Shown piece after piece: positions 24,211 to 32,942 of a DNA stretch of 64,000 bases. A program made the position numbers and the translations under genes. Each line of letters starts with the position of its first letter. Position 1 is the first letter of the stretch. Source of the stretch: Taibaiella sp. (GTDB lineage: Bacteria > Bacteroidota > Bacteroidia > Chitinophagales > Chitinophagaceae); NCBI GenBank assembly GCA_019638495.1, contig JAHBTQ010000009.1:108983-172982 (forward strand). Reading direction: 5' to 3'. A model generated the notes under the pieces. That model was not told the origin of the DNA, made no database searches, and saw nothing but the letters and a program-made list of their open reading frames with translations.

Positions 24211-24240
24211 TCAAAAAAAATGTGCGACTCTCGCCGCACA
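24211..24240 (-). terminator. Terminator of the outer-membrane protein gene at 24263
   Basis: On the minus strand TGTGCG-gcgagagt-CGCACA forms a hairpin followed by eight T residues. Confidence 0.7.
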
Positions 24241-24262
24241 CTATCCTCAAAATCAATTCATT

Positions 24263-24829
24263 TTACTTACCCTCGGTACCATCTACCTCACGACTTGCCC
24301 AATGCTTAGGGAAGCGCCATGCAACACCACCGTGGAAAATGCCTTTATAACCATAACCCAGCTCCATAAACCATGCAAACTGGTGGCCCATACGAATACC
24401 TATCGGGCTGCAGTGAAAGCCCCAGGGCTTTGCGCCTGACTCGTCATATTGACCCGGCCCGGTTGTACGGTCTGTCAAAGCCGTGATTCCATAGGAAACA
24501 GAGCCATACAGACGTATGCGCCTGTAGGTGTCTTTAGTGTCGAGATACTTAACTGTTACTTCCGGGGCAAATGTGGCAAAACCGGCCCAATTGCTGATGC
24601 GCTCCTGTGCAAACGTAAGACCTACCGTAACGTCTTTAGAAACGTAGTAGCGATATGTAAGGCTGAAAGTACCGTTAGAAGTATTGTAAGGCGGACGGTT
24701 AGCAAACTGAAAAGAACTGAATCGTCCGTAGCCCAGAGCAAATTCACTTTTACCCCTCTGCGCAAAACCCGTAGAAGCTGAAAGAATCAAGAGTGCGCTG
24801 AGACAAAAAAGGTAGAGCTTTCTATACAT
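24263..24829 (-). CDS. Outer-membrane beta-barrel-like secreted protein
   Basis: 188 residues with a signal peptide (LYLFCLSALLILSASTGFAQ). The mature part shows alternating strands typical of a small OmpA/porin-like barrel: FALGYGRFSSFQFANR, TFSLTYRYYVSKDVTVGLTFAQE, IRLYGSVSYGITAL, GIRMGHQFAWFMELGYGYKGIFHGG. The end is a charged WASREVDGTEGK and not an aromatic-F, so insertion is uncertain. Not recognised as a named family. It has its own terminator and is divergent from lysA. Confidence 0.6.
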   Translation of the reverse strand: MYRKLYLFCLSALLILSASTGFAQRGKSEFALGYGRFSSFQFANRPPYNTSNGTFSLTYRYYVSKDVTVGLTFAQERISNWAGFATFAPEVTVKYLDTKDTYRRIRLYGSVSYGITALTDRTTGPGQYDESGAKPWGFHCSPIGIRMGHQFAWFMELGYGYKGIFHGGVAWRFPKHWASREVDGTEGK

Positions 24830-24941
24830 GAAGAAATTGTTTTTACCGTCGGAAATCTAATGAATGGTTATTGGGGTTAAAGATATACCAATCTTTGATT
24901 TTTGCAAAACATAGGAATTAACGTAAGATAGGATAAAAACC

Positions 24942-24949
24942 TACTTTTG
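24942..24949 (+). promoter_or_regulatory. -7 promoter element of lysA
   Basis: TACTTTTG matches TAnnTTTG and ends only 5 nt before the lysA ATG at 24955, so the transcript may have almost no leader. No TTG is found at the expected -33 distance. Confidence 0.4.
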
Positions 24950-24954
24950 CGCCC

Positions 24955-26193
24955 ATGTTTCAACCACTTACCAACGAACAGCTTGTAGCTGTTGCCAATG
25001 ATTTCGGTACACCAGTATATGTGTACCATGCCGAACAGATAGCGGAAAGATACAATAAGCTCACTGATGCGTTTAAGGGACACCCTACAAAGTTCTTCTA
25101 CGCATGCAAAGCACTAACAAACATAAATATACTAAAATATATAAAACAGCTCGGCGGACTACTGGACTGTGTGAGCATAAACGAAGTGAAATTGGGTCTG
25201 CTTGCCGGGTTTGCACCTGACCAGATCCTCTTTACACCAAACTGCGTAGATTTTAAGGAGATAACTGACTGTGTGGATCTGGGTGTACGTATCAATATCG
25301 ATAACATTTCGGTGCTGGAGCGTTTTGGCAACCAATACGGTAGCAGCTATCCGGTATGTATCCGTATAAACCCGCACATAGTGGCCGGCGGCAACTATAA
25401 AATATCGACAGGTCATATTGACAGTAAATTCGGGATCTCGATACACCAGCTTCGCCATATAGAGCGCATAGTAAAAACTACAGGACTGCACGTAAAGGGT
25501 CTCCACATGCATACTGGCAGTGAAATAAAGGACATCGACGTCTTTATACAAGGGCTGGACATCATGTTCGGAATAGCGGAGCATTTCAACGAGCTTGAGT
25601 TCATTGACCTTGGCAGCGGCTTTAAAGTGCCTTACAAAGACGACGAAAAAGAAACCGATGTGTACCTGCTGGGTAAACGTGTAGCCGAAGCGGCGCAACA
25701 GTTTGAAAAAGACTATGGCAAAACGTTCGAAATATGGTTTGAACCGGGCAAGTACCTTGTGAGTGAATGCGGATTCCTTGTTGTGAAGGCTAATGTGATA
25801 AAACATACGACAGCGACCGTATTCGTGGGCGTGAATTCAGGTTTCAATCATCTGATACGTCCCATGTTCTATGACTCGTATCACCGCATCAGCAACATAT
25901 CTAACCCCCAGGGCGCACAACGCATCTATACCGTAGTGGGCAATATTTGCGAAACAGACACATTTGCCTGGGACAGGGTGCTGAATGAGGTACGCGAAGG
26001 CGACTTCCTTGCATTCCACAATGCCGGCGCTTACGGCTTTGAGATGAGTAGCAACTTTAATTCGCGCCTGAAACCGGCCGAAGTGATGATTGAAAAAGGG
26101 CAGGCCAGGTTGATTCGCAAAGCCGATGTGTTTGAGGACTTACTTAGGGGGCAAACCCTCCCGGCCTCCCTAAAGGGAGGTGAGGCCGAATGA
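24955..26193 (+). CDS. lysA: Diaminopimelate decarboxylase
   Basis: 412 residues, a fold-type III PLP enzyme. The PLP Lys is K52 in FFYACKALTN; HTGSEI (~residue 185), GSGFKVPY and EPGKYLV mark the barrel; the C-terminal active-site Cys is in VVGNICETDTF. It decarboxylates meso-diaminopimelate to L-lysine, the last step of lysine synthesis. The last ~15 residues (GQTLPASLKGGEAE) are unusual for LysA: they are encoded by a GC-rich hairpin sequence (26162-26188), suggesting that a dispersed repeat has extended the C-terminus. Convergent with queA, with a shared terminator at 26218. Confidence 0.94.
   Translation: MFQPLTNEQLVAVANDFGTPVYVYHAEQIAERYNKLTDAFKGHPTKFFYACKALTNINILKYIKQLGGLLDCVSINEVKLGLLAGFAPDQILFTPNCVDFKEITDCVDLGVRINIDNISVLERFGNQYGSSYPVCIRINPHIVAGGNYKISTGHIDSKFGISIHQLRHIERIVKTTGLHVKGLHMHTGSEIKDIDVFIQGLDIMFGIAEHFNELEFIDLGSGFKVPYKDDEKETDVYLLGKRVAEAAQQFEKDYGKTFEIWFEPGKYLVSECGFLVVKANVIKHTTATVFVGVNSGFNHLIRPMFYDSYHRISNISNPQGAQRIYTVVGNICETDTFAWDRVLNEVREGDFLAFHNAGAYGFEMSSNFNSRLKPAEVMIEKGQARLIRKADVFEDLLRGQTLPASLKGGEAE
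26162..26188. repeat. GC-rich hairpin repeat fused to the lysA 3' end
   Basis: CCTCCC-taaa-GGGAGG is a perfect 6-bp hairpin, flanked by CGGCC and GGCCG that can pair as an outer stem. It is in frame and codes for part of the last LysA residues. Short 'CCCTAAAGGG' hairpins of this kind are recurrent dispersed repeats in Bacteroidota genomes. Confidence 0.5.
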
Positions 26194-26217
26194 GCAGAAT
26201 GAACATTCCTGCAATAG

Positions 26218-26252
26218 AAAAGAGCGCATAGGTAGTACCAATGCGCTCTTTG
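26218..26252. terminator. Bidirectional terminator between lysA and queA
   Basis: AAAGAGCGCAT and ATGCGCTCTTT form an 11-bp stem around a short loop that itself can pair (GGT/ACC). It can serve both convergent genes. Confidence 0.8.
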
Positions 26253-26278
26253 TATGTATTTGAAAATATTCTGCGAGA

Positions 26279-27328
26279 CTATATCACCAACATGGCGTCG
26301 CCATAGCTGAAGAAGCGATATTTTTCCTTGATAGCTGTCTCATAGGCAGTCATCATCAGATCATATCCTGCGAATGCACAAGCCATGATCATCAGGCTTG
26401 TCTTAGGCAAGTGGAAGTTGGTGATAAGCGAATCTGCAATAGAGAACTGGTAAGGTGGGTGAATAAATACATTCGTCCAGCCTTCTTCCGGCTTTAGAAG
26501 TCCCTGTGCTGTTACAGAGCTTTCCAGTGCACGCATTGTAGTGGTGCCTATAGAGCATATACGGCGTTTTTCCGTCTTTGCACGGTTCACCATATTGGCA
26601 GCGTAGTCGTCAACCTTAAAGTACTCTGCGTCCATTTTATGCTTAGAAAGGTCTTCAACCTCGATGGGGCGGAAAGTACCGAGCCCCGTATGGAGGGTTA
26701 CTTCGGCAAACTTTACACCTACGATCTCGAGACGCTTAATGAGTTCACGGCTGAAGTGCATGCCTGCTGTGGGAGCTGCAACCGCGCCTTCGTACTTAGC
26801 GTATACAGTCTGGTAGCGTTCCTTGTCTTCTTCTTCCGGCTTGCGCTTAATGTACTTTGGCAATGGAGTTTCGCCCAGTAAATCAAGCATACCGCGGAAC
26901 TCCTGCTCATTGCCATCAAAAAGAAAGCGAATAGTACGTCCACGAGAAGTTGTGTTATCGATTACTTCTGCCACCAGCTCGTCATTATCACCAAAATAGA
27001 GCTTGTTACCAACCCTTATCTTACGAGCCGGGTCTACGATAACATCCCAAAGATGATTAGGCTTGTTTAATTCACGAAGCAGGAACACTTCTATCTTGGC
27101 ACCGGTCTTCTCCTTGCGGCCATAAAGACGCGCGGGAAACACCTTAGTGTTATTAGCGATCATCACATCCTTGTCGTGGAAGTAGCCGAGAACATCCTTG
27201 AATATCTTATGTTCTATTTTGCCTGTATCGCGGTGAATGACCATTAGGCGGCTCTCGTCGCGTTTTTTAGCAGGGTGCTGTGCAATGAGATTTAATGGTA
27301 AGTCGAACTTAAACTGCGACAACTTCAT
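26279..27328 (-). CDS. queA: S-adenosylmethionine:tRNA ribosyltransferase-isomerase
   Basis: 349 residues from ATG 27328 (MKLSQFKFDLPLNLIAQHPA), the usual QueA length. Motifs: RDESRLMVIHR, VMIANNTKVFPARLYGRK, TPLPKYIKR, GAVAAPTAGMHFS, TLHTGLGTFRPIEV, and HPPYQF...DSLITNFHLPKTSLMIM. It adds the epoxycyclopentanediol moiety from SAM to preQ1 in the wobble base of tRNA, giving epoxyqueuosine. The frame extends 20 codons upstream to 27388, but that part is hydrophobic and two -7 boxes (complement of 27361-27368 and 27371-27378) lie in it. Confidence 0.95.
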   Translation of the reverse strand: MKLSQFKFDLPLNLIAQHPAKKRDESRLMVIHRDTGKIEHKIFKDVLGYFHDKDVMIANNTKVFPARLYGRKEKTGAKIEVFLLRELNKPNHLWDVIVDPARKIRVGNKLYFGDNDELVAEVIDNTTSRGRTIRFLFDGNEQEFRGMLDLLGETPLPKYIKRKPEEEDKERYQTVYAKYEGAVAAPTAGMHFSRELIKRLEIVGVKFAEVTLHTGLGTFRPIEVEDLSKHKMDAEYFKVDDYAANMVNRAKTEKRRICSIGTTTMRALESSVTAQGLLKPEEGWTNVFIHPPYQFSIADSLITNFHLPKTSLMIMACAFAGYDLMMTAYETAIKEKYRFFSYGDAMLVI

Positions 27329-27466
27329 AATTAGAGGAGCGATTGAAATTGAAAAGTGTGCAAAGTTAATCAAAAGTAGCGATAACATATAATGTACCGG
27401 GGTGGCATTATGACAAATATGTTAAAATACACATAAATAAGGTGGCGGGAGAAAGATTACATTGGC

Positions 27467-27474
27467 TACTTTTG
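27467..27474 (+). promoter_or_regulatory. -7 promoter element of the nucleoid-associated protein gene
   Basis: TACTTTTG matches TAnnTTTG and ends 19 nt before the ATG at 27494. No clear -33 TTG. Confidence 0.4.
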
Positions 27475-27493
27475 GCACCTTTCAAAGAAAATT

Positions 27494-28546
27494 ATGCAGG
27501 CAAACTTTAACGAAGCGGTTCTGAAGAAAATATCGGTTCATTATGTGGGCAACAAGGGCAACGGCCAGGATGTGAATACCACCAAAAAGCCCCTGGCGCT
27601 TGAAAATGAAGAAAAAGCCGTTATCGCAACCGCGTTTTTCAGCAAATTCAACCTCGGATCAGATAAATATAGATTTAGCCATGGCGCCTCACTAGACTTT
27701 AATGAGGTATATAATTTTTGCCTGGAAACCCTGGCCGAGGAGAGCTCTTTTCACAAAAACTCGGTAAACATTGCCAAACATTTGCATGAGAACACCACCC
27801 ATCCCAAAGTGAAAGCGGGCGAACTGTACGTGTGCTATTTCGGTAACTGCCTGGTGGATGGTGCTTTTGTAGAGGCTCTAGGCATGTTCAAGACTGAAAC
27901 GAAAAGCAACTTCCTTGATGTTGCAATTGACGGAAAAGACGCAGAACTGGCGTTGAGAAGCGGAGCAGAGGTGACACGCTTTGACAAAGCCTGCCTGGTA
28001 CTACCAACCAATGCGGAACAGGGATTTGACGTGCTGATCTATGACAGCAACGGCAACCGCGGTGATGAGGCCACCTTCTGGCGCGAAGGCTTCCTGGGAT
28101 TGGTGCCGCAGGCAACTGAATATTATCATACCAACCAGTTCATGGGTATGGCAAAGGAATTTATTACCGCCCAGCTCCCCCACGAATACGAGATTGAGAA
28201 AGCTGACCAGATAGACCTCCTCAATAAGTCTCTTGAATATTTCCGGGCCAATGAATCCTTTGACAGGAAAGGATTTGCGAAAGAAGTGTTTGAAGACAAA
28301 CGAATTATCAAGGCATTTGATGAGTTTGAGACCAACTATGTGGAGATGAACGAGATGGAAATGCCCGACTCTTTTGGCATATCTACCCAGGCGGTGAAGA
28401 AACAGGGGCGCGTATTTAAGAGCGTGCTGAAACTGGATAAGAACTTCCATATCTACATACATGGAGATAAGAGCCTGATAGAGCGCGGATATGACGAACA
28501 CACGGGCAAGAAGTACTATAAAATCTACTATGAAGAAGAAAATTAG
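27494..28546 (+). CDS. 37-kDa nucleoid-associated protein (NdpA/YejK family)
   Basis: 350 residues, the size of the NA37 family. It starts MQANFNEAVLKKISVHYVGN, close to the family's 'xixxixiHxvgn' opening, with HLHENTTHPKVKAGELYVCYF and the C-terminal LKLDKNFHIYIHGDKSLIERGYDE segment expected of it. These proteins bind the nucleoid; the molecular role is not well known. No membrane or signal sequence. The gene is a single unit between queA (divergent) and a lipoprotein gene 70 bp downstream. Confidence 0.85.
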   Translation: MQANFNEAVLKKISVHYVGNKGNGQDVNTTKKPLALENEEKAVIATAFFSKFNLGSDKYRFSHGASLDFNEVYNFCLETLAEESSFHKNSVNIAKHLHENTTHPKVKAGELYVCYFGNCLVDGAFVEALGMFKTETKSNFLDVAIDGKDAELALRSGAEVTRFDKACLVLPTNAEQGFDVLIYDSNGNRGDEATFWREGFLGLVPQATEYYHTNQFMGMAKEFITAQLPHEYEIEKADQIDLLNKSLEYFRANESFDRKGFAKEVFEDKRIIKAFDEFETNYVEMNEMEMPDSFGISTQAVKKQGRVFKSVLKLDKNFHIYIHGDKSLIERGYDEHTGKKYYKIYYEEEN

Positions 28547-28616
28547 TAGGCTGGTGTGCCCCTGTTTTAGTTAATTTCGCCCTCGCAGCCGGCACGCCGG
28601 CACCAACCCGAAATCA

Positions 28617-29048
28617 ATGACAAAACGCTTCATAGCCATATCAATTCTTTCAGTTTGGGCCCTTTCGGGCTGTAATAAGGAGAAGAAACAAGACCCTTAC
28701 ATTACGGCGAAAGCGGGTGTGGAAGATTTTTACGCATCCGGCGGCCGTGTTACACGCAATACGCAGAAAAACAGCAGCTACACGTCGGCAATAGTAGAAG
28801 GGACTGCGGGCAACGGCGCAACAATAAGGCTGTGGATCAAAGATTTTACCGGCAAACTCGAAGCCTATCAACTAGATAGTACTGAAGGGGCGGCCACCTA
28901 TCTGCCCCCCACCCCGAGTGTAGAGAAACCAAGCGCACGGGGATTTGTGTATATACAAACTGTAACTCCACGGCTTACCGGATTCTTCTTCTTTAAATGC
29001 GTAGATTCTACCGAAGTTGCGGGGATGTTTGGCGTGGACGCCATCTAA
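28617..29048 (+). CDS. Small predicted lipoprotein
   Basis: 143 residues with a lipoprotein signal peptide: MTKRFIAISILSVWALSGC, lipobox LSGC with Cys19 as the lipidation site. The mature part begins NKEKKQDPYITAK and is mostly beta (TRNTQKNSSYTSAIVEGTAG, ATIRLWIKDFTG) ending VAGMFGVDAI. Not recognised. It lies upstream of lysS with ~60 bp between. The intergenic DNA before it has a small GCCGGC-ac-GCCGGC hairpin at about 28591-28604. Confidence 0.65.
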   Translation: MTKRFIAISILSVWALSGCNKEKKQDPYITAKAGVEDFYASGGRVTRNTQKNSSYTSAIVEGTAGNGATIRLWIKDFTGKLEAYQLDSTEGAATYLPPTPSVEKPSARGFVYIQTVTPRLTGFFFFKCVDSTEVAGMFGVDAI

Positions 29049-29096
29049 GTATTGAAATGCCCCCGAACCGGCTGTTCAATTAACGCTTCTATCTGC

Positions 29097-29104
29097 TATT
29101 TTTG
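29097..29104 (+). promoter_or_regulatory. -7 promoter element of lysS
   Basis: TATTTTTG matches TAnnTTTG and ends 5 nt before the lysS ATG at 29110, the same very short spacing as at lysA. Confidence 0.4.
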
Positions 29105-29109
29105 CAGCC

Positions 29110-30654
29110 ATGCAATCTACTCTTAGCGAACAGGAAATTGTGCGTCGCGAAAAACTGCGCGAACTCACGGAAATGGGAATTGACGCCTACCCCGCGCCAT
29201 TATTCGAGATAACACACTCTGCAAAGTTTATCAAGGATAACTATACCGCAGAAAACGCAGATTCTTTCAAAGAGATTTCATTTGCCGGTCGCATAATGAG
29301 TGTCAGGGACATGGGCAAAGCAAATTTCGCTGTGTTGCAAGACGGCTCAGGAAGAATGCAGATCTACGTGAAGCGAGATGAGATATGCCCGGGAGAGGAC
29401 AAGTCAATGTATGACGTAGTATGGAAGAAGCTTCTGGATATTGGTGACATCATTGGTGTAAAGGGCTATGCATTCATTACACGTACCGGAGAGCTATCGA
29501 TTCACGTTATGTCCTTTACGCTGCTCTCAAAGAGCCTGCGCCCATTACCCGTAGTAAAGGAAAAAGACGGTGAACAGTTTGACGTGGTAACGGACCTGGA
29601 ATTCAAATACAGGCAGCGCTATGCCGACCTGATTGTGAACCCGGGCGTACGCGATACTTTCGTGAAGATCACAAAGATGAAGAACGCCATCCGCAACTTC
29701 CTGAATGAAAGAGGAGCTCTGGAAGTAGACACCCCGGTGCTACAGAGCATACCAGGTGGCGCCACGGCAAGACCGTTTATCACACACCACAATGCGCTGG
29801 ACATACCCCTTTATCTGCGTATTGCCAATGAACTGTACCTGAAGCGCCTGATAGTAGGAGGATTTGAATGGGTGTACGAGTTCAGCAGGAACTTCCGCAA
29901 TGAAGGTATGGACCGGACGCATAATCCGGAGTTTACGATACTCGAGTTTTACGTAGCCTACAAAGACTACCTGTGGATGATGGATACTACCGAGCAAATG
30001 CTCGAACAAACTGCAATTGCTGCCAACGGAACTACCACAACCAGTGTAAATGGCAACACAATAGATTTCAAGGCGCCGTACAAGCGCATAAGTATCTACG
30101 ATGCGATAAAAGAACATACCGGCTTTGATATAGGCGATATGGACGAGGCAGGTCTGCGCGACGTGTGTAAGAAGCTGAACATAGAAGTAGACCCGTCTAT
30201 GGGTAAGGGAAAGCTGATCGACGAGATATTCGGCGGCAAATGTGAGGCACATTACATTCAGCCAACGTTTATCACCGACTACCCGATAGAAATGAGTCCG
30301 TTGACGAAGAAACACCGTCATAAGCAGGGCCTCGTGGAGCGATTTGAGCTAATAGTGAATGGCAAGGAGATAGCGAATGCCTATAGCGAGCTGAACGATC
30401 CGATAGACCAACGCGAACGATTTGAAGATCAGGTGAAATTGATGGAGCGCGGCGACGATGAAGCGATGTTCATTGACCATGACTTCCTGCGTGCATTGGA
30501 ATATGGCATGCCGCCCACTGCTGGTATTGGTTTTGGAATAGAGCGCCTGGCCATGCTGCTTACCGGGCAGGTGTCTATACAAGATGTTCTCTTCTTCCCG
30601 CAAATGAGACCTGAAAAGGTGGCAACTGCCAAAGACGATGAAATAACCGTGTAA
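29110..30654 (+). CDS. lysS: Lysyl-tRNA synthetase, class II
   Basis: 514 residues, standard for bacterial LysS. The N-terminal OB-fold (FAGRIMSVRDMGKANFAVLQ) binds the anticodon; class II motif 2 is in RNFRNEGMDRTHNPEFTILEFY and motif 3 in GIGFGIERLAMLL. It charges tRNA-Lys with lysine in the cytosol. It heads a unit with the DUF1684 gene that starts immediately after its stop (TAA-ATG) and the acyl-CoA-binding gene 11 bp further on. Confidence 0.97.
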   Translation: MQSTLSEQEIVRREKLRELTEMGIDAYPAPLFEITHSAKFIKDNYTAENADSFKEISFAGRIMSVRDMGKANFAVLQDGSGRMQIYVKRDEICPGEDKSMYDVVWKKLLDIGDIIGVKGYAFITRTGELSIHVMSFTLLSKSLRPLPVVKEKDGEQFDVVTDLEFKYRQRYADLIVNPGVRDTFVKITKMKNAIRNFLNERGALEVDTPVLQSIPGGATARPFITHHNALDIPLYLRIANELYLKRLIVGGFEWVYEFSRNFRNEGMDRTHNPEFTILEFYVAYKDYLWMMDTTEQMLEQTAIAANGTTTTSVNGNTIDFKAPYKRISIYDAIKEHTGFDIGDMDEAGLRDVCKKLNIEVDPSMGKGKLIDEIFGGKCEAHYIQPTFITDYPIEMSPLTKKHRHKQGLVERFELIVNGKEIANAYSELNDPIDQRERFEDQVKLMERGDDEAMFIDHDFLRALEYGMPPTAGIGFGIERLAMLLTGQVSIQDVLFFPQMRPEKVATAKDDEITV

Positions 30655-31269
30655 ATGAGGTTTCCTGTATTAGTATCGTTCATAGTGTTCTTTCTCGCAA
30701 CGGCAAACGGCAGCAACCGAGCCGGCGCACAGAGCTATGCAGACTCGATAAAGGCGTTCCGGGATAACTACGTAAGGGAACTATTGGAAGACGAACGTGC
30801 GCCCATAAAGAAGAAGGATGTATCAAAACTGAGCTTCTTTACACCAAATGAAAAGTATAGGGTCTGGGCGGACGTACGCGAAACTCCGGGCAGCACGCCT
30901 TTCATGATCCCGACCCATAGTGGCAAGAACAAGCCCTACCGGGTATATGCGGTTCTGACGTTTATGATTGACGGCGAAAGGTACGGACTACGCGTGTACC
31001 AGGGTATAGACCTAATGAAAAACGACAAATACAAAGACTACTTGTTCCTTCCATTCAACGACCAAACCAATTACAACACAACCTATGGTGGCGGGAGGTA
31101 TATAGACCTTTCTATCGTTGACATAAGGGACCACAAGATCCTACTGGATTTCAACAAGGCTTATAATCCTTACTGTGCCTATGCCGATGGTTTCAACTGC
31201 CCCATACCTCCCAGCGAAAATAGAATGCCAATAGAAATACCGGCAGGAGAAAAGACGTTTCCACACTAA
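30655..31269 (+). CDS. DUF1684-family secreted protein
   Basis: 204 residues with a signal peptide (MRFPVLVSFIVFFLATANGSNRAGAQ). DUF1684 features are visible: the N-terminal helix YADSIKAFRDNYVRELLED, the strand-loop FFTPNEKYRVWADV, GERYGLRVYQGIDL, and the conserved end LLDFNKAYNPYCAY...FNCPIPPSENRMPIEIPAGEKTF. Family function is unknown. The ATG directly follows the lysS stop, so it is translated from the same message. The mature protein would be exported although its operon partners are cytosolic. Confidence 0.88.
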   Translation: MRFPVLVSFIVFFLATANGSNRAGAQSYADSIKAFRDNYVRELLEDERAPIKKKDVSKLSFFTPNEKYRVWADVRETPGSTPFMIPTHSGKNKPYRVYAVLTFMIDGERYGLRVYQGIDLMKNDKYKDYLFLPFNDQTNYNTTYGGGRYIDLSIVDIRDHKILLDFNKAYNPYCAYADGFNCPIPPSENRMPIEIPAGEKTFPH

Positions 31270-31280
31270 ATTGATTTTCT

Positions 31281-31538
31281 ATGAGTATGAAAGAAGCTTT
31301 TGAGAAAGCTGTTGCTGAAAGCAAGCTGCTGCCTGCCAGACCGGATAATGATACACTGCTAAGGCTATACTCCTATTTCAAACAAGCTACAGAAGGAAAC
31401 GCACCGGACAATGCGCCCTCTAATCCCTTTGACATTGTGGCACGGGCCAAATACCAGGCATGGGAGGCACTATATGGCATGGATACCGAAACAGCGATGA
31501 AGGAGTACACCGAATTGGTGAATAAACTGAAAGGATAA
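31281..31538 (+). CDS. Acyl-CoA-binding protein (ACBP)
   Basis: 85 residues, exactly the size of ACBP, a four-helix protein that holds long-chain acyl-CoA. It shows FEKAVAESKLLP, LRLYSYFKQATEG (the Tyr-Lys motif for CoA binding), and ARAKYQAWEALYGMDTETAMKEYTELV, all conserved in the family. Cytosolic. ACBPs are best known from eukaryotes but are also found in Bacteroidota. Last gene of the lysS unit, followed by a strong terminator. Confidence 0.92.
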   Translation: MSMKEAFEKAVAESKLLPARPDNDTLLRLYSYFKQATEGNAPDNAPSNPFDIVARAKYQAWEALYGMDTETAMKEYTELVNKLKG

Positions 31539-31540
31539 GA

Positions 31541-31566
31541 AAAGGCCGGCAATTCGCCGGCCTCTT
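31541..31566. terminator. Bidirectional terminator between ACBP and the NHL gene
   Basis: AGGCCGGC-aattc-GCCGGCCT is an 8-bp GC-rich hairpin. On the minus strand it is followed by TTTTC, giving a good terminator for the gene at 31590; on the plus strand it ends CTCTTGC. Confidence 0.7.
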
Positions 31567-31589
31567 GCATTAATATCATTTCCTCAGGA

Positions 31590-32942
31590 TCATGGTATTG
31601 ATGTCACCTTGCCATACCACTTACCGCGCCTTGAAACGGCATAGATGTAGTAGTTGCCCGGAACACCGAAAGCGATCTTTTTGTACATATTTGTAGGGAG
31701 AATGGATTCACTTACAATCCTACCCTCTGTGTTAATAATAAATACGTGCGCAACTTCCTCATATTGGGACGGAAGGAAAATGCTGGTATTGCCCCTTCCC
31801 GGGTTCGGGAAGATAGTGATCTTATCTTCAGCGAAAGGCTCATTCAGATAGATGTAGCGCACCCTGTTGGATTTCTCACCTACAAACAGATTGCCTGTCG
31901 TGTCCAGTGCAACACATAGTGGGCGATCTATTGTGGCATCTACTGCCGGGCCACCATCGCCATAACCATTCTGGTCCTGATTGCCATTGCCGGCAACAGT
32001 GTTAATCTTACCGTCAGTACCCACTTTCCGAACCCTGAAATTGCCGCCGTCAGAAATGAATATATTTCCTTGCTTATCTACTGCCACAGAATTAGGAGCA
32101 TTGAGACGAGCATTGACTGCCGGGCCATCATCACCCGCAAATCCGGGAATGTTTGGCGTACCAGCTACTTTCGTGATGATGCCATCTGAACTTATCTTTC
32201 TAACGACAAGGTTACCGCCGTCAACAAAAATCACGCTACCATCAGGCGCTACGTCAATGCCCGAAGGTGTATAAAGTATCGCCTGAACTGCAGGTATACC
32301 GTCGCCCACGTAAGCATGCAACGAAGTGTCGCGACCTGCAACCGTTGAAATGATGCCGGAGGGGTCTACCTTACGGATCTTATGATTCTTTGTGTCAGAG
32401 ATGAAAAGGTTACCGGCCTTGTCAATTGCAACGCCCGCAGGTTCATATAATTTCGCATTTACCGCTGCCGAATCATCACCAGAGAATCCGGGTATGCCAT
32501 TTCCTGCAACAGTTGAAATGATCCCCGCAGTGTCAACTTTGCGAATCCTGTTGTTCCTGGTGTCTGCAAAGTAAAGGTTGCCAGCTGCGTCGAAGGCCAT
32601 TCCATTGGGATAATTGATCTTAGCATTTGTGGCCGGACCATTGTCGCCAGCCATACCTGGAGAGCCAGAGCCAACAACCGTAGTAATGATACCATAGGCA
32701 TTGACCATACGAATGCGGCCATAAACCCTATCAGCGATATAAAGATTGCCCTTGTTGTCAAAACGAAGACCGGAGGGGTAATGTACGTTGGCAAGGATGG
32801 CAAAATTGCCGTCACCAGCAACACCAGGCTCCCCGTTACCAGCATAGGTTGTAATTATCTGTCCATGAGAAATAGCCGGCAACCCAACTGCCAACAGTAC
32901 GGAATACGCAATTCTGCGGGTAAGTGCTTTGTACTTTTTCAT
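31590..32942 (-). CDS. NHL-repeat protein with T9SS type A sorting domain
   Basis: 450 residues from ATG 32942 (MKKYKALTRRIAYSVLLAVG). The signal peptide ends near SHGQ. Six NHL-type repeats follow, each with a GNLYIADRxxxRIRxV-like core and a GIITTVxGxGxPGxxGD loop, making a six-bladed propeller. The C-terminal ~80 residues (ITIFPNPGRGNTSIFLP ... YYIYAVSRRGKWYGKVTS) form the Por-secretion (T9SS type A) sorting domain, so it should be exported to or past the cell surface by the machinery encoded at 43208-48566. Binding partner unknown. A strong hairpin terminator lies downstream. Confidence 0.9.
   Translation of the reverse strand: MKKYKALTRRIAYSVLLAVGLPAISHGQIITTYAGNGEPGVAGDGNFAILANVHYPSGLRFDNKGNLYIADRVYGRIRMVNAYGIITTVVGSGSPGMAGDNGPATNAKINYPNGMAFDAAGNLYFADTRNNRIRKVDTAGIISTVAGNGIPGFSGDDSAAVNAKLYEPAGVAIDKAGNLFISDTKNHKIRKVDPSGIISTVAGRDTSLHAYVGDGIPAVQAILYTPSGIDVAPDGSVIFVDGGNLVVRKISSDGIITKVAGTPNIPGFAGDDGPAVNARLNAPNSVAVDKQGNIFISDGGNFRVRKVGTDGKINTVAGNGNQDQNGYGDGGPAVDATIDRPLCVALDTTGNLFVGEKSNRVRYIYLNEPFAEDKITIFPNPGRGNTSIFLPSQYEEVAHVFIINTEGRIVSESILPTNMYKKIAFGVPGNYYIYAVSRRGKWYGKVTSIP

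Noticed and set aside
25159..25806. 215-residue minus-strand ORF in lysA
   Set aside because: Antisense to a fully supported LysA; no motifs.
28591..28604. GCCGGC-ac-GCCGGC hairpin before the small lipoprotein as a riboswitch or attenuator
   Set aside because: Too short and alone; no further pairing or leader peptide visible. It is probably a simple palindrome or weak terminator.
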